Source: PALSA-612 sp963711315 | GTDB lineage: Bacteria; Actinomycetota; Thermoleophilia; Gaiellales; Gaiellaceae | Assembly (NCBI GenBank): GCA_963711315.1 | Contig: CAVQDQ010000005.1 | Span: 62,001-126,000 of the forward strand | Direction: 5' to 3' | DNA length: 64,000 nucleotides | In this document: positions 52,515 to 60,967 of the stretch, piece by piece | Layout of the letters: each line of letters starts with the position of its first letter | Position numbering within the stretch: position 1 is the stretch's first letter | Position numbers and translations under genes: made by a program | Notes under the pieces: model-generated | What the model was told of the DNA's origin: nothing | The model's database searches: none | The model's input: only the letters and a program-made list of their open reading frames with translations

Positions 52515-53459
52515 CTAGGGCGCTCCGATCGACCTGTTGAGGTACCGGATGGTGGCCGCGATGTGCGCGTCCGACCAGTCCTCGCCCACCGCTGGCATGC
52601 GGGTGCCGCCGTTCTTGATCAGCGCCACCGTCGTCGCGTCGAACTCCCGCCCGACGATGGCGGGAGCCTGATCGGTGCCCTGCCCGCCCAGGCCGTGGCA
52701 CTTGGCGCAGACGCCTTCGAAGGTCTCCTTGCCGACGGCCTGGCTGGTCGGCGCGTGCGCTGCGAGGAACCGGGTGAACGCCGCGTCGTCGACCGCTCGC
52801 ACCGAGGTCGTCATGGCGGCGTGCTGGGCGCCGCAGAGCTCGGCGCAGCGACCCGTGAATGTCCCTGTCCGCTCGGCCTTGAACCATGTGTGGTTCGTGC
52901 GACCCGGGATGGCGTCGATCTTGCCGCCGAGGGCCGGGATCCACCAGCTGTGGATGACGTCCGGAGCGACGACCTCGAGGTTCACGACCTTGTTCACGGG
53001 CACCACGAGGTCGTCGATCGTGATCTCACCGCCGGGGTAGCGGTAGAGCCAGTAGTACTGATGGCCTTCGACGGTGATGTCGAGGCTGCCGGCAGGCCCC
53101 GCCGCCGGCGCGTCCTCGATCTCGGGCAGCTTCACGAAGACGAAGGCGACGATGATCGCGAGCAGCAGCACCGGCACGATCGTCCAGGCGACCTCCATCC
53201 GTGTGTGGCCTCTCACCTGCGGGCCTTCGGCCGCGCGCGCCCGGTTGCCTCTCCGGTAACGGACGATGAAGACGAGCAGCGTGGCCTCGACGATGACGAA
53301 CACGAAGCCCGTCACGAACAGGATGAGGATGTACGCGTCGTGGATCGCCTGCGCGTTCTCCGACGCGGGCTTGACCGGTGCCAGCCCCCCGTTGTCGCCC
53401 AGCGCGGGGGCAGCGAAGACGAGCGCTGCAAGCGCGACGACTAGGGCGGTCAAGCGCAC
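52515..53459 (-). CDS. ctaC: Cytochrome c oxidase subunit II with fused cytochrome c (caa3 type)
   Basis: 314 residues, GTG start. A signal peptide (LTALVVALAALVFAAPALG) is followed by two membrane helices, then the CuA cupredoxin domain (GHQYYWLYRYPGGEITIDDL; VIHSWWIPALGGKIDAIPGR; ligands in GRCAELCGAQHAAM) and a C-terminal class I cytochrome c with CAKCHG and the distal Met in GTRMPAVGEDWS. The fusion marks a caa3 oxidase able to take electrons from a membrane or soluble carrier directly. TAGAAT ends six bases before the start. First gene of the oxidase operon. Confidence 0.96.
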   Translation of the reverse strand: MRLTALVVALAALVFAAPALGDNGGLAPVKPASENAQAIHDAYILILFVTGFVFVIVEATLLVFIVRYRRGNRARAAEGPQVRGHTRMEVAWTIVPVLLLAIIVAFVFVKLPEIEDAPAAGPAGSLDITVEGHQYYWLYRYPGGEITIDDLVVPVNKVVNLEVVAPDVIHSWWIPALGGKIDAIPGRTNHTWFKAERTGTFTGRCAELCGAQHAAMTTSVRAVDDAAFTRFLAAHAPTSQAVGKETFEGVCAKCHGLGGQGTDQAPAIVGREFDATTVALIKNGGTRMPAVGEDWSDAHIAATIRYLNRSIGAP

Positions 53460-53465
53460 GAGCTG

Positions 53466-53475
53466 ATTCTATGAT
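53466..53475. promoter_or_regulatory. Overlapping divergent -10 boxes for ctaC and a small gene
   Basis: Minus strand TAGAAT (53471-53466) lies six bases before the ctaC GTG; plus strand TATGAT (53470-53475) lies seven bases before the ATG at 53483. The boxes share two bases. Both transcripts would be leaderless. Confidence 0.5.
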
Positions 53476-53482
53476 CGACCCG

Positions 53483-53771
53483 ATGTCGGAGCGGTCCCGT
53501 GTCGTGCTGCCGCCGGCTGCCGGCGCGTCGTTCGAGGTCTACGTCAACGGCGTGCGCCAGCAGGAGGGCACCGACTTCACGCCAAGAGGGCGGCGTGCTC
53601 GTCTTCCCTCGGGAGCTGAAGCAGGAGGGCCGCCTCGGGCCGTGGCGCTGGTTGTCGCTGATGCTCGGCGTAGCCGGCACGTATCGGCAGAACGACTCCG
53701 TGGACGTCATCTTCACGGCCGGTGGTCGCCGGCACGTCGCCAGTCGGTTGCCGATCATCGCCGACGACTAG
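53483..53771 (+). CDS. Small conserved-looking protein (one frameshift)
   Basis: About 95 residues, not recognised. It reads SERSRVVLPPAAGASFEVYV, NGVRQQEGTDFT, then after removal of one surplus C near 53582, QEGGVLVFPRELKQEGRLGP, WRWLSLMLGVAGTYRQND and SVDVIFTAGGRRHVASRLP. Beta-rich and soluble, with no motif I can name. I prefer ATG 53483 over 53471 because of the -10 spacing. Its TAG shares CTAG with the stop of the degraded acetyltransferase gene. Divergent from the oxidase operon. Confidence 0.6.
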
Positions 53772-54136
53772 TCGGGAAAGCGGCGCTCGTAACAGACGCA
53801 GTCGTGGACGCGCTCGAAGCGTCTCCGGATCTCGTCGCGGTCTCTCTGATAGTGCGCGAAGCTGAGGACAGGCGTGAGACCGGGTAGCTCGCAGGGCAAG
53901 ACGCCGTCGACCTCTGCTCGTCCATGCACGTACACGTGGAGGTACGACGAGATCTGCACGAAGCCTTGCGACTCGTACCACTCCGTACCCACGGGTCGTC
54001 CCTCGTCCACGCCTCGAACCGCTCGATGCCGCGTGGCCGAACGGCGTCTTCAGCGGCCGCGAGCAGGCGTGACGCAATAGAGCCAGCCTCGCTCGTCATC
54101 GTCGGCGTACGGCCGGATGACCACGTCGCTCGTCAT
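53768..54136 (-). pseudogene. GNAT acetyltransferase remnant with internal deletion
   Basis: The true start is visible: TGATG with the MBL-fold gene, then MTSDVVIRPYADDDERGWLY, a typical GNAT N-terminus. The reading then jumps straight to RLLAAAEDAVRPRGIERFEA and WTRDDPWV (late GNAT core) in another frame, and to WYESQGFVQISSYLHVYVHG and CELPGLTPVLSFAHYQRDRD at the C-terminus back in the first frame. Roughly 60 residues, including the acetyl-CoA loop, are missing near 54075, and a second shift lies near 54000. Unlike the neighbouring frameshifted genes this looks like true decay. Confidence 0.65.
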
Positions 54137-55068
54137 CACACCGCCGCATACGTCGTGCGTCCGTCGTCTGTGGCGCGCGCCGCCTGGCCGGCAAACACGA
54201 GGTGCTCGAGGTGCGCGAGCGTCTCCGCCACTGCGAAGCGCCTGAGCGAAGGCGCGAGCGCGTCGGGGAAGAGCGCCCGTGAGATGTCGTATCCGGACCG
54301 CCCGTCGCTCCCAAGCGTGGCGAGAGTTCGCCGCAGCCGGTCGTCGTGGTGCTCGGAGATCTCATGTGCGCGGCCGGCAGGATCGAGAATCCGCTCACCG
54401 TGTCCGGGCAGGGCGAGGCGTGGGTCGAGCTCTGCGATCCGCTCGAGCGACCTCAGGTAGTCGGTGAGCGGATCGGGAGCTGACCCTGGCCAGAGGCCGA
54501 CGTTGGGCGTGATGCCACCGAGCAACGCGTCGCCGGCCACGAGAACGCCCTCGCGCAGTAGGGCGAGGTGCCCGTCGGCGTGTCCCGGCAGGTGGAGCAC
54601 CTCCCAGCCGCCGATCGTCTGCCCCGGCACGAGCGGCTCAGGATCCCGCGCGAAGTGGACGAACGCGGTCAGCTGCTCCTGCTGCGCACGGACAGCCGCT
54701 GCCTCGTCCCCCGGCGTTCCGTGCTCCAGCAGTTGGTGCTCTGAACGCTCTGCCGCCTCGGGCGTCCACGCGCGGAAGCAGTACTCGTAGTCGAGCACGC
54801 CCTGGTACACCGGCGCCTTCGCCAGCCGGGCCACGATCGCCGCCGCACCCACATGGTCGGGATGGAAGTGGGTGACGACGATGCGCTCGGGCCGACCCAC
54901 CTGCTCGAGAATCCGCTGCCAGCGCTCGTCGGCGCCCGGGAGCCCGAGCCCCGTATCGACGAGGATCGTGCCGCCGTCGTCGGCGGGAAGCACGTACGCA
55001 TGGACGTGGTCGATGCCCAGCGGCAGCGGGAAGGTGATGCGAACGATGTTGTCGTCGAGCGGCACCAC
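54136..55068 (-). CDS. Metallo-beta-lactamase fold hydrolase
   Basis: 310 residues. Zinc motif VTHFHPDHVGAAAIVARLAK (HxHxDH), then the metal His in LHLPGHADGHLALLREG, the bridging Asp in VLVAGDALLGG, and the last His in LALPGHGERILDPAGRAHEI. The C-terminal winged-helix-like tail (RFAVAETLAHLEHLVFAG) matches the LACTB2/hydroxyacylglutathione-hydrolase-like group. The frame is open far upstream but overlaps livG; GTG 55068 (VVPLDDNIVRITFPLPL) starts just before the first strand. Substrate unknown, probably a thioester or similar. Divergent from the liv operon. Confidence 0.85.
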   Translation of the reverse strand: MVPLDDNIVRITFPLPLGIDHVHAYVLPADDGGTILVDTGLGLPGADERWQRILEQVGRPERIVVTHFHPDHVGAAAIVARLAKAPVYQGVLDYEYCFRAWTPEAAERSEHQLLEHGTPGDEAAAVRAQQEQLTAFVHFARDPEPLVPGQTIGGWEVLHLPGHADGHLALLREGVLVAGDALLGGITPNVGLWPGSAPDPLTDYLRSLERIAELDPRLALPGHGERILDPAGRAHEISEHHDDRLRRTLATLGSDGRSGYDISRALFPDALAPSLRRFAVAETLAHLEHLVFAGQAARATDDGRTTYAAV

Positions 55069-55110
55069 GACCGGCGAGGTCTCGCCGCCCCGTCGTAAGA
55101 TGCCCGCCTG

Positions 55111-55845
55111 GTGGCGCTGCTCACCGTCGAGCACCTCACTCGCCGCTTCGGAGGCGTCATCGCCCTCGACGACGTCTCGTTCGACGTCCCGCAAGGTCAG
55201 ATCCTCGGCCTGATCGGCCCCAACGGAGCGGGCAAGACGACGGCCTTCAACGTCATCACCCGACTCTACAAGCCGGATTCCGGCGCGGTTCTCTATGACG
55301 GTGAGGACCTGCTGAAACTGGCGCCGTACGAGGTCGTCCGTCGCGGGATCGCGCGGACGTTCCAGAACATCGCGCTCTTCTCGCGCATGACTGTGCTCGA
55401 GAACGTCCTTGTCGGCGCGCACTCGCGCACGAGCTGGTTCGGCGAGACGGACGGCCGCCGGCGTGCCGGGGAGGCGCTCGAGGTCGTAGGGCTCGCCGGT
55501 CTCGCTGGTCATGTCGCTTCGGGTCTCCCCTATCCGACCCTGAAGCGGATCGAGCTGGCGCGCGCGCTCGTGTCCGAGCCGCGTCTGCTGCTGCTCGACG
55601 AGCCGGCCGGCGGGTTGAGCCACGAGGAGGTGGCGGCCTTCGGCGACTTCATCCTCGATCTCCGCGAGCGGCTCGACCTCACGGTGCTGCTCGTCGAACA
55701 CCACATGGGGCTCGTCATGCGTGTCTCGGAGACCGTGCACGTGCTCGACTTCGGGAAGACGATCGCGCGCGGGACACCGGACGAGGTGCGGGCGGACCCG
55801 GCCGTCATCGAGGCCTATCTCGGAACCGCGGAGGAGGACGAGTAG
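55111..55845 (+). CDS. livG: Branched-chain amino acid ABC transporter ATPase
   Basis: First ATPase of a HAAT-type importer. It has 244 residues. Walker A GLIGPNGAGKTTAFNVITRL, ARTFQNIALFSRMTVLENVL, an atypical signature YPTLKRIELARALVSEPRLL in place of LSGGQ (usual for some LivG), Walker B LLLLDEPAGGL, and VLLVEHHMGLVM. GTG 55111; TAAGAT lies nine bases upstream and would place transcription start at the CTG just before it. Five-gene operon livG-F-H-M-K with overlaps throughout. The family imports Leu/Ile/Val, amides or urea; specificity cannot be read from the ATPase. Confidence 0.93.
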   Translation: MALLTVEHLTRRFGGVIALDDVSFDVPQGQILGLIGPNGAGKTTAFNVITRLYKPDSGAVLYDGEDLLKLAPYEVVRRGIARTFQNIALFSRMTVLENVLVGAHSRTSWFGETDGRRRAGEALEVVGLAGLAGHVASGLPYPTLKRIELARALVSEPRLLLLDEPAGGLSHEEVAAFGDFILDLRERLDLTVLLVEHHMGLVMRVSETVHVLDFGKTIARGTPDEVRADPAVIEAYLGTAEEDE

Positions 55846-56555
55846 TGACGGCGCTGCTCGAGCTGGAAGGCGTTGACGCCCGCTACGGCGGCGTCCAGGC
55901 GCTGCACGGCGTCTCCCTGAAAGTGGAAGACGGCGAGTCCGTCGCCATCCTCGGGGCCAACGGTGCCGGCAAAACGTCGACGTTGCGCGCGATCTCAGGG
56001 ACCGTCCGGCGGTCGGGGCGCATCATCTTCGACGGCAAGGAGATCGGCAAGAAGTCCCCCGAGGCGGTCGCGCGGCTCGGCATCGCCCACGTCCCCGAGG
56101 GCCGCGAGATCTATGCGGAGCTGACGGTCTGGGAGAACCTGCTCATCGGTGCGAACCATCGCAGCAACTGGCGCGAGGCGAAGCGCGACTGCGAAAACAT
56201 CGCCGGCTACTTCCCGCGACTCGAGGGCAGGCGGAACCAGCAGGCGGGCACCCTGTCAGGCGGTGAGCAGCAGATGCTCGCCCTCGGACGGGCCCTCGTC
56301 GCACGGCCGAAGCTGCTGCTGCTCGACGAGCCGTCGCTCGGGCTCGCGCCGACGATCGTCCGCGACTTCTACGAGCTCGTCTCGTCGCTCACGCGCGAAA
56401 TGGGGCTAACGGTGCTCGTGGTCGAGCAGAACGCGGGCATTGCGCTCGCCTCCACGAAGAGGGCGTACGTGCTCGAGGTCGGGCGTGTGGTGATGGAGGG
56501 CGAGAGCGAGGATCTCCGCGAGGACGAGCGTGTGAGGAAGTCGTACCTCGGCTGA
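55845..56555 (+). CDS. livF: Branched-chain amino acid ABC transporter ATPase
   Basis: Second ATPase of the importer, 236 residues. Walker A AILGANGAGKTSTLRAISGT, AHVPEGREIYAELTVWENLL, signature LSGGEQQMLALGRALVARPK, Walker B LLLLDEPSLGLAPTIVRDFY, and VLVVEQNAGIALASTKRAYV. GTG 55845 shares a base with the livG stop. All nucleotide-binding motifs are intact, so it can compensate for the unusual LivG signature. Confidence 0.95.
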   Translation: MTALLELEGVDARYGGVQALHGVSLKVEDGESVAILGANGAGKTSTLRAISGTVRRSGRIIFDGKEIGKKSPEAVARLGIAHVPEGREIYAELTVWENLLIGANHRSNWREAKRDCENIAGYFPRLEGRRNQQAGTLSGGEQQMLALGRALVARPKLLLLDEPSLGLAPTIVRDFYELVSSLTREMGLTVLVVEQNAGIALASTKRAYVLEVGRVVMEGESEDLREDERVRKSYLG

Positions 56556-57463
56556 TGGACTGGGTGAAGCTCGTCCAGACGATCGTCACGGGCCTCGCCG
56601 ATGGGGGCATCTATGCCGTGCTCGCACTTGCGCTCGTGCTCATCCACCGCGCAACTGGCGTCATCAACTTCGCCCAGGGCGAGATGGCGATGTTCTCGAC
56701 GTACATCGCCTGGTGGCTCATCTCCGACCCCGAGGGCTGGGAGCTCTCGTTCTGGATCGGCTTCGCGATCACGCTCGCCATCTCGTTCGTCGGCGGGACG
56801 CTCATTTACGGGGCTGTCATCCGGCCACTGGCGAAGGCCGGCCAGATCGCGATCGTCATCGGCACCATTGCGCTGCTCATCATCTTGAACGGAGCCGCCG
56901 CCTGGATCTGGACGGCGGAGCCGCAATACATCCTCAGCCCGTTCCCATTTGATCCCGTGACGATCGGCGATGTCGCCATTCCCAAGCAGACGATCTACGT
57001 CTTCGGCGTGTCGGCAATCTGCGTGCTCGTCGTTTACTTCATCTTCCGCTTCACGCGGACGGGACTCATGATGCGCGCTGCCGCGGTCCGCGCGGACACA
57101 AGCCGGCTGCTCGGGATCCGCGTCGCCATCATGCTCGCCCTCGGCTGGGGGCTGGCAGCCGCACTCGGAGCGGTCGCCGGGCTGATGGCGGTCGTCTCGG
57201 CGCCCCCTCTCGATCCGAACTACATGCTCACGATCATCGTCTACGCGTTCGCCGCGGCGGTGCTCGGGGGACTGGACAGCCCACTCGGCGCGGTGCTGGG
57301 CGCGTACATCCTCGGTGTCGGGATCGCGCTGATGCAGACGTACGTCGACTTCGTCAGTGAGTCGCAGGAGTTCAAGCTGCCGATCGCGCTCGGAGTGCTC
57401 CTGCTGGTGCTGCTCGTCAAGCCTGACGGGCTCTTCGGCCGCACCGTGACGAGGCGCGTGTGA
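56555..57463 (+). CDS. livH: Branched-chain amino acid ABC transporter permease
   Basis: 302 residues, about eight helices. The N-terminal LVQTIVTGLADGGIYAVLAL and GVINFAQGEMAMFSTYIAWW are hallmark LivH motifs; AAVLGGLDSPLGAVLGAYIL is the C-terminal coupling region. TGATG overlap with livF, GTGA with livM. Cytoplasmic membrane. Confidence 0.94.
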   Translation: MDWVKLVQTIVTGLADGGIYAVLALALVLIHRATGVINFAQGEMAMFSTYIAWWLISDPEGWELSFWIGFAITLAISFVGGTLIYGAVIRPLAKAGQIAIVIGTIALLIILNGAAAWIWTAEPQYILSPFPFDPVTIGDVAIPKQTIYVFGVSAICVLVVYFIFRFTRTGLMMRAAAVRADTSRLLGIRVAIMLALGWGLAAALGAVAGLMAVVSAPPLDPNYMLTIIVYAFAAAVLGGLDSPLGAVLGAYILGVGIALMQTYVDFVSESQEFKLPIALGVLLLVLLVKPDGLFGRTVTRRV

Positions 57464-58476
57464 GGGCCATTCTCCGCGCCCACGTGGCGAGCGGGCTATG
57501 CCTCGCGATCGGCATCGGGGTGATTGCCGTCCTGCCGTCGTTCCTGGGAGCGTTCGAGAGGCGAAACATGTCGCAGGTGGGCCTCTACTTCATCGCGCTC
57601 CTGGGGCTGAACATCGTCACGGGCTATTCAGGGCAGATCTCGCTCGGCCAGGGCGCGTTCATGGGCATCGGTGGGTATACAACGGCGTACCTAGCCGCCG
57701 AGCAGGGTCTCGGCGTCTGGTGGACGATTCCCGTGGCGGCCGCGGTGGCGGGTGTAGGCGGGCTCTTGTTCGGCATACCGGCCCTTCGGCTGCACGGCCC
57801 GTACCTCGCGCTCGGGACCTTCGCGCTCGCCGTCGCCTTCGTGGACCTCGTCCGTTCCGATCGCTTCGTGAACTACACGGGAGGAAGCCAGGGACTGTTC
57901 TTCGGCTTGCCGAGTGCACCGTACTACGAGACCTGGGGCATAGCGCTTGGGTTGCTACTGCTTGCGTGGTTTCTGCTCAGCGGGAAGCTCGGCCGCTCGC
58001 TGCGCGCAGTGCGTGACGCCGAGCTGGCAGCCGTCTCCTCCGGGCTCAATCCGGCTGTCTTCAAGACGCTGGCCTTCGCGCTGTCTGCGTCGTATGCGGG
58101 CGTGGCCGGCGCACTACTCGCCATCCAACTGGGCTCTGTCAATGCTCTCGTCTTTCTGCCGACGCTCTCGATCACGCTGCTCGTTGGCACAGCTATCAGC
58201 GGCTTCGGGCTTCTGTTCGGGACGCTCTTCGGCGCGCTGTTCATCCAGTATGCGCCGCTCAAGGCGGATGACCTGGGCCTGGCTAAGAAACTCGAGCTCG
58301 GGACGCCGCTGCCGCCGTCGGTCACATACGGCGTGTTTCTGTTGCTCGTTCTGTTCCTCATGCCCGGAGGACTGGCGCAGCTGGTGTTGCGCCTGCGAGG
58401 CCTGTTCACCACAACTAAACGGCGTTACACTCGTCCCACGGTAGGGGAGGGAACGACACAAAGGAGCGATACATGA
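57460..58476 (+). CDS. livM: Branched-chain amino acid ABC transporter permease
   Basis: 338 residues with a GTG start overlapping the livH stop. LivM motifs: FIALLGLNIVTGYSGQISLG, QGAFMGIGGYTTAYLAAEQG and LRAVRDAELAAVSSGLNPAV. About nine helices, followed by a hydrophilic Thr/Arg-rich tail (TTTKRRYTRPTVGEGTTQRS) longer than usual; that tail overlaps the strong livK ribosome binding site. Partner of livH. Confidence 0.93.
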   Translation: MRAILRAHVASGLCLAIGIGVIAVLPSFLGAFERRNMSQVGLYFIALLGLNIVTGYSGQISLGQGAFMGIGGYTTAYLAAEQGLGVWWTIPVAAAVAGVGGLLFGIPALRLHGPYLALGTFALAVAFVDLVRSDRFVNYTGGSQGLFFGLPSAPYYETWGIALGLLLLAWFLLSGKLGRSLRAVRDAELAAVSSGLNPAVFKTLAFALSASYAGVAGALLAIQLGSVNALVFLPTLSITLLVGTAISGFGLLFGTLFGALFIQYAPLKADDLGLAKKLELGTPLPPSVTYGVFLLLVLFLMPGGLAQLVLRLRGLFTTTKRRYTRPTVGEGTTQRSDT

Positions 58477-59747
58477 GGAAGGCAGCATTCGTACTCACGG
58501 CTGCCGTCGGCTCGCTCGTCTTCGGGTTGACGGGCGCGTTCGGCGGGGCCCAGGCCGCGCCGGGTGTGACGGCGAAGGTCGTAAAGATCGGCGGGACGTT
58601 TCCGCTCTCGGGCCCCGCCGCGAGCTATGCGCCGATCCCGCGTGGCATGACCGCGTACTTCAGCTACGAGAACGCGACGAAGCGGGGTGCCGACAACGCC
58701 CGGGGCTGCGGCGGGCGCCAGGTGAATTTCGTCGTCTACGACGACATCTACAACCCGCCGCAAACGGTGACACAGACGATCAGGCTCGTCGAGCAGGACA
58801 AGGTGCTCGCGACCGTGGGAGGCCTCGGCACCGAGCCACAGCAGGCTGTACGCGCGTATCTCAACAAGAACAAGGTGCCTCAGTTGTACGTCTCGACCGG
58901 AGCGACGTCGTGGGGAACCGAGCAGAAGGAGTGGAAGTGGACCCTCGGCTGGCAGCCCGACTACCAGGGTGAGGGAGCGATCTACGGACGGCGCATCAGG
59001 ACCAACGCGCCGAACGCGAAGATCGCGGTCCTCTTCCAGAACGACGACTACGGCAAGGACTACATCGCGGGTCTCGAGGCCGGCCTGGGCCCCAGGAAGA
59101 GCCAGATCGTGGCCACGCGCGGCTACAACCTCACCGACGCGTCCGTTGCGCCGCAACTGCTCGCGTTGCGAGCGTCGGGTGCGGACACGCTGATGATCTT
59201 CGCCACGCCGACGCACACGATCCGCACGTACGCGACGTTGCGGACGATCCAGTGGAAGCCGGCGCAGATCTACCTCAACTCCGTGTCGGCCACCGACACG
59301 TTCATGGGCATCGCCGTTGGGCTGGCGACCCCCTCGTACGTGAACGGGTCGATTTCGGTGCAGTACCTCAAGGACCCGGCGAGCTCTGATTGGGCCAACG
59401 ACGCCGGCATGAATCTCTACAAGCAGATCATGGCGAAGTACCTGCCCAGCGCCAAGGTGACCGATGGTCTGTACTTCTACGGCTTCGCGAAAGCCAGGAG
59501 CTTCTGCAACCTCCTCGACTCCATTGCGAAGCCGAAGCTCAGCCGCGCCGTGCTGATGGCGCGGGCGCTGAGCTTCACCGAGACGAACAAGCAGAACCCC
59601 TTCTTCCTGCCGGGCGTCTCTTCCACGACGTCGAGGAACGACAAGTTCCCGATCTCGGCCGAGCGGCTGATCGAGTTCGACAACGGCGGCTGGAAGGCGA
59701 TCGGCCAGCTGGTCGACCCGCGTCCGCCGGCAAAGAAGACGAAGTAG
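58473..59747 (+). CDS. livK: ABC transporter substrate-binding protein (branched-chain amino acid/amide type)
   Basis: Extracytoplasmic receptor, 424 residues. A signal peptide (AAFVLTAAVGSLVFGLTGAF) is followed by a Peripla_BP_6 domain: KIGGTFPLSGPAASYAPIPR, RLVEQDKVLATVGGLGTEPQ, QNDDYGKDYIAGLEAGLGPR and YFYGFAKARSFCNLLDSIAK. The cleavage region (GGAQAAPG) has no lipobox Cys, so it is not an obvious lipoprotein although most Gram-positive binding proteins are. It starts ATG 58473 with AAAGGAG nine bases upstream, the strongest ribosome binding site of the operon, fitting the high copy number such receptors need. Overlaps livM by ATGA. Confidence 0.94.
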   Translation: MRKAAFVLTAAVGSLVFGLTGAFGGAQAAPGVTAKVVKIGGTFPLSGPAASYAPIPRGMTAYFSYENATKRGADNARGCGGRQVNFVVYDDIYNPPQTVTQTIRLVEQDKVLATVGGLGTEPQQAVRAYLNKNKVPQLYVSTGATSWGTEQKEWKWTLGWQPDYQGEGAIYGRRIRTNAPNAKIAVLFQNDDYGKDYIAGLEAGLGPRKSQIVATRGYNLTDASVAPQLLALRASGADTLMIFATPTHTIRTYATLRTIQWKPAQIYLNSVSATDTFMGIAVGLATPSYVNGSISVQYLKDPASSDWANDAGMNLYKQIMAKYLPSAKVTDGLYFYGFAKARSFCNLLDSIAKPKLSRAVLMARALSFTETNKQNPFFLPGVSSTTSRNDKFPISAERLIEFDNGGWKAIGQLVDPRPPAKKTK

Positions 59748-59761
59748 CGCAGTTACGTGGT

Positions 59762-59786
59762 CGGGCACCGGCTTGGCCGGTGCCCG
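59762..59786 (+). terminator. Perfect 11-bp hairpin after livK
   Basis: CGGGCACCGGC pairs with GCCGGTGCCCG around TTG, 15 bp after the livK stop. No T-run follows, so it may act as a Rho-type or weak terminator. It overlaps the putative -35 of the thiolase gene. Confidence 0.5.
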
Positions 59787-59800
59787 GCTACCGCTAGCCT
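59773..59800 (+). promoter_or_regulatory. Promoter of the thiolase gene (leaderless)
   Basis: TTGGCC (59773-59778), 16-bp spacer, TAGCCT (59795-59800), then CTTCAC and ATG 59807: again six bases between -10 and start codon. The -35 lies in the loop and 3' arm of the hairpin. Confidence 0.5.
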
Positions 59801-59806
59801 CTTCAC

Positions 59807-60967
59807 ATGCCTGAAGCAGTCATCGTCGCTGCCGCGCGCACGCCCATCGGGCGCGCGCGGAAGGGGTCGTTCGTGGACGTCCGCCCCGATGATCTCGCGG
59901 CCTTCGCGATTCGGTCGGCGCTCGACCAGGTGCCCCAGCTCGACGGCTCGGAGATCGTGGACGTCATGGTCGGCTGCGGCTACCCGGAGCAGCGACAGGG
60001 GATGAATGTCGGGCGCCGCGCCGCCCTGCTCGCCGACCTGCCGCCGTCGGCGGCCGGCACCACGGTCAATCGCTTCTGCGCGTCGAGCCTGCAGACGATC
60101 CGCATGGCGTTCCACGCCATCCGGGCCGGGGAGGGCGACGCCTACGTCGCCGCAGGCGTCGAGTCGATCTCCCAGGTCAACGGCTACCCGAAGAGCGCCG
60201 AGGAGCTGCATCCCCGGCTGACCGGCTCGGACGACGCGATCGGCAACGTCTACATCCCGATGGGCTTGACGGCGGAGAACGTCGCCGAGCGCTTCGGGAT
60301 CGGACGGGAGGAGATGGACCGCTTCGCCCAGCGGTCACAGGAGCGCGCCGTGGCGGCGCAGGAGTCGGGGCACTTCGCCCGCGAGATCGCGCCCTACACG
60401 AAGGAGGACGGCACGGTCGTCTCCCAGGACGACGGGCCGCGGCCCAAGTCGACTCTCGAAGGACTGGCGCAGCTCGAGCCCGCATTCAAGGAGGACGGCA
60501 AGGTGACGGCCGGCAACGCATGCCCGCTGAACGACGGCGGCGCGGCAGTGGTCGTGATGAGCGACTCGCGAGCCAAGGAGCTCGGCATCACGCCGAAGGC
60601 GCGGATCGTCGCCTCGGCCGTCTCGGGCATCGACCCGGAGATCATGGGCGTGGGGCCGATCGAGGCCGTGCGGCGGGTTCTGAAGCAGGCCGGCATGACG
60701 ATCGACGACATCGAAGTGATGGAGCTGAACGAGGCGTTCGCGGCGCAGGTCATCCCCGTATGTCGGGAAGTCGGCATCGACCCCTTTGACGACCGGTTCA
60801 ACCCGCACGGCGGCGCGATCGCGCTCGGGCATCCGTACGGCATGACAGGTGCGCGGATCATGTGCACGCTGCTCAACGACCTCGACTCGGTCGACGGCAC
60901 GGTGGGCCTCGAGACGATGTGCGTCGGCGGCGGTCAGGGCATGGCCATGGTCGTGGAGCGCGTCTGA
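59807..60967 (+). CDS. Acetyl-CoA acyltransferase (thiolase)
   Basis: 386 residues. The N-terminal VIVAAARTPIGRARKGSFVD, nucleophile Cys91 in TTVNRFCASSLQTIRMAFHA, NGGGAAV-like LNDGGAAVVVMSDSRAKELG, ELNEAFAAQVIPVCREVGID, the His of GGAIALGHPYGMTGARIM, and the second Cys in METMCVGGGQG-type LETMCVGGGQGMAMVV. All catalytic residues are present. Length and motifs fit degradative 3-ketoacyl-CoA thiolases (FadA-like); a biosynthetic role cannot be excluded. It opens an acyl-CoA metabolism segment continuing to the right edge. Confidence 0.94.
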   Translation: MPEAVIVAAARTPIGRARKGSFVDVRPDDLAAFAIRSALDQVPQLDGSEIVDVMVGCGYPEQRQGMNVGRRAALLADLPPSAAGTTVNRFCASSLQTIRMAFHAIRAGEGDAYVAAGVESISQVNGYPKSAEELHPRLTGSDDAIGNVYIPMGLTAENVAERFGIGREEMDRFAQRSQERAVAAQESGHFAREIAPYTKEDGTVVSQDDGPRPKSTLEGLAQLEPAFKEDGKVTAGNACPLNDGGAAVVVMSDSRAKELGITPKARIVASAVSGIDPEIMGVGPIEAVRRVLKQAGMTIDDIEVMELNEAFAAQVIPVCREVGIDPFDDRFNPHGGAIALGHPYGMTGARIMCTLLNDLDSVDGTVGLETMCVGGGQGMAMVVERV

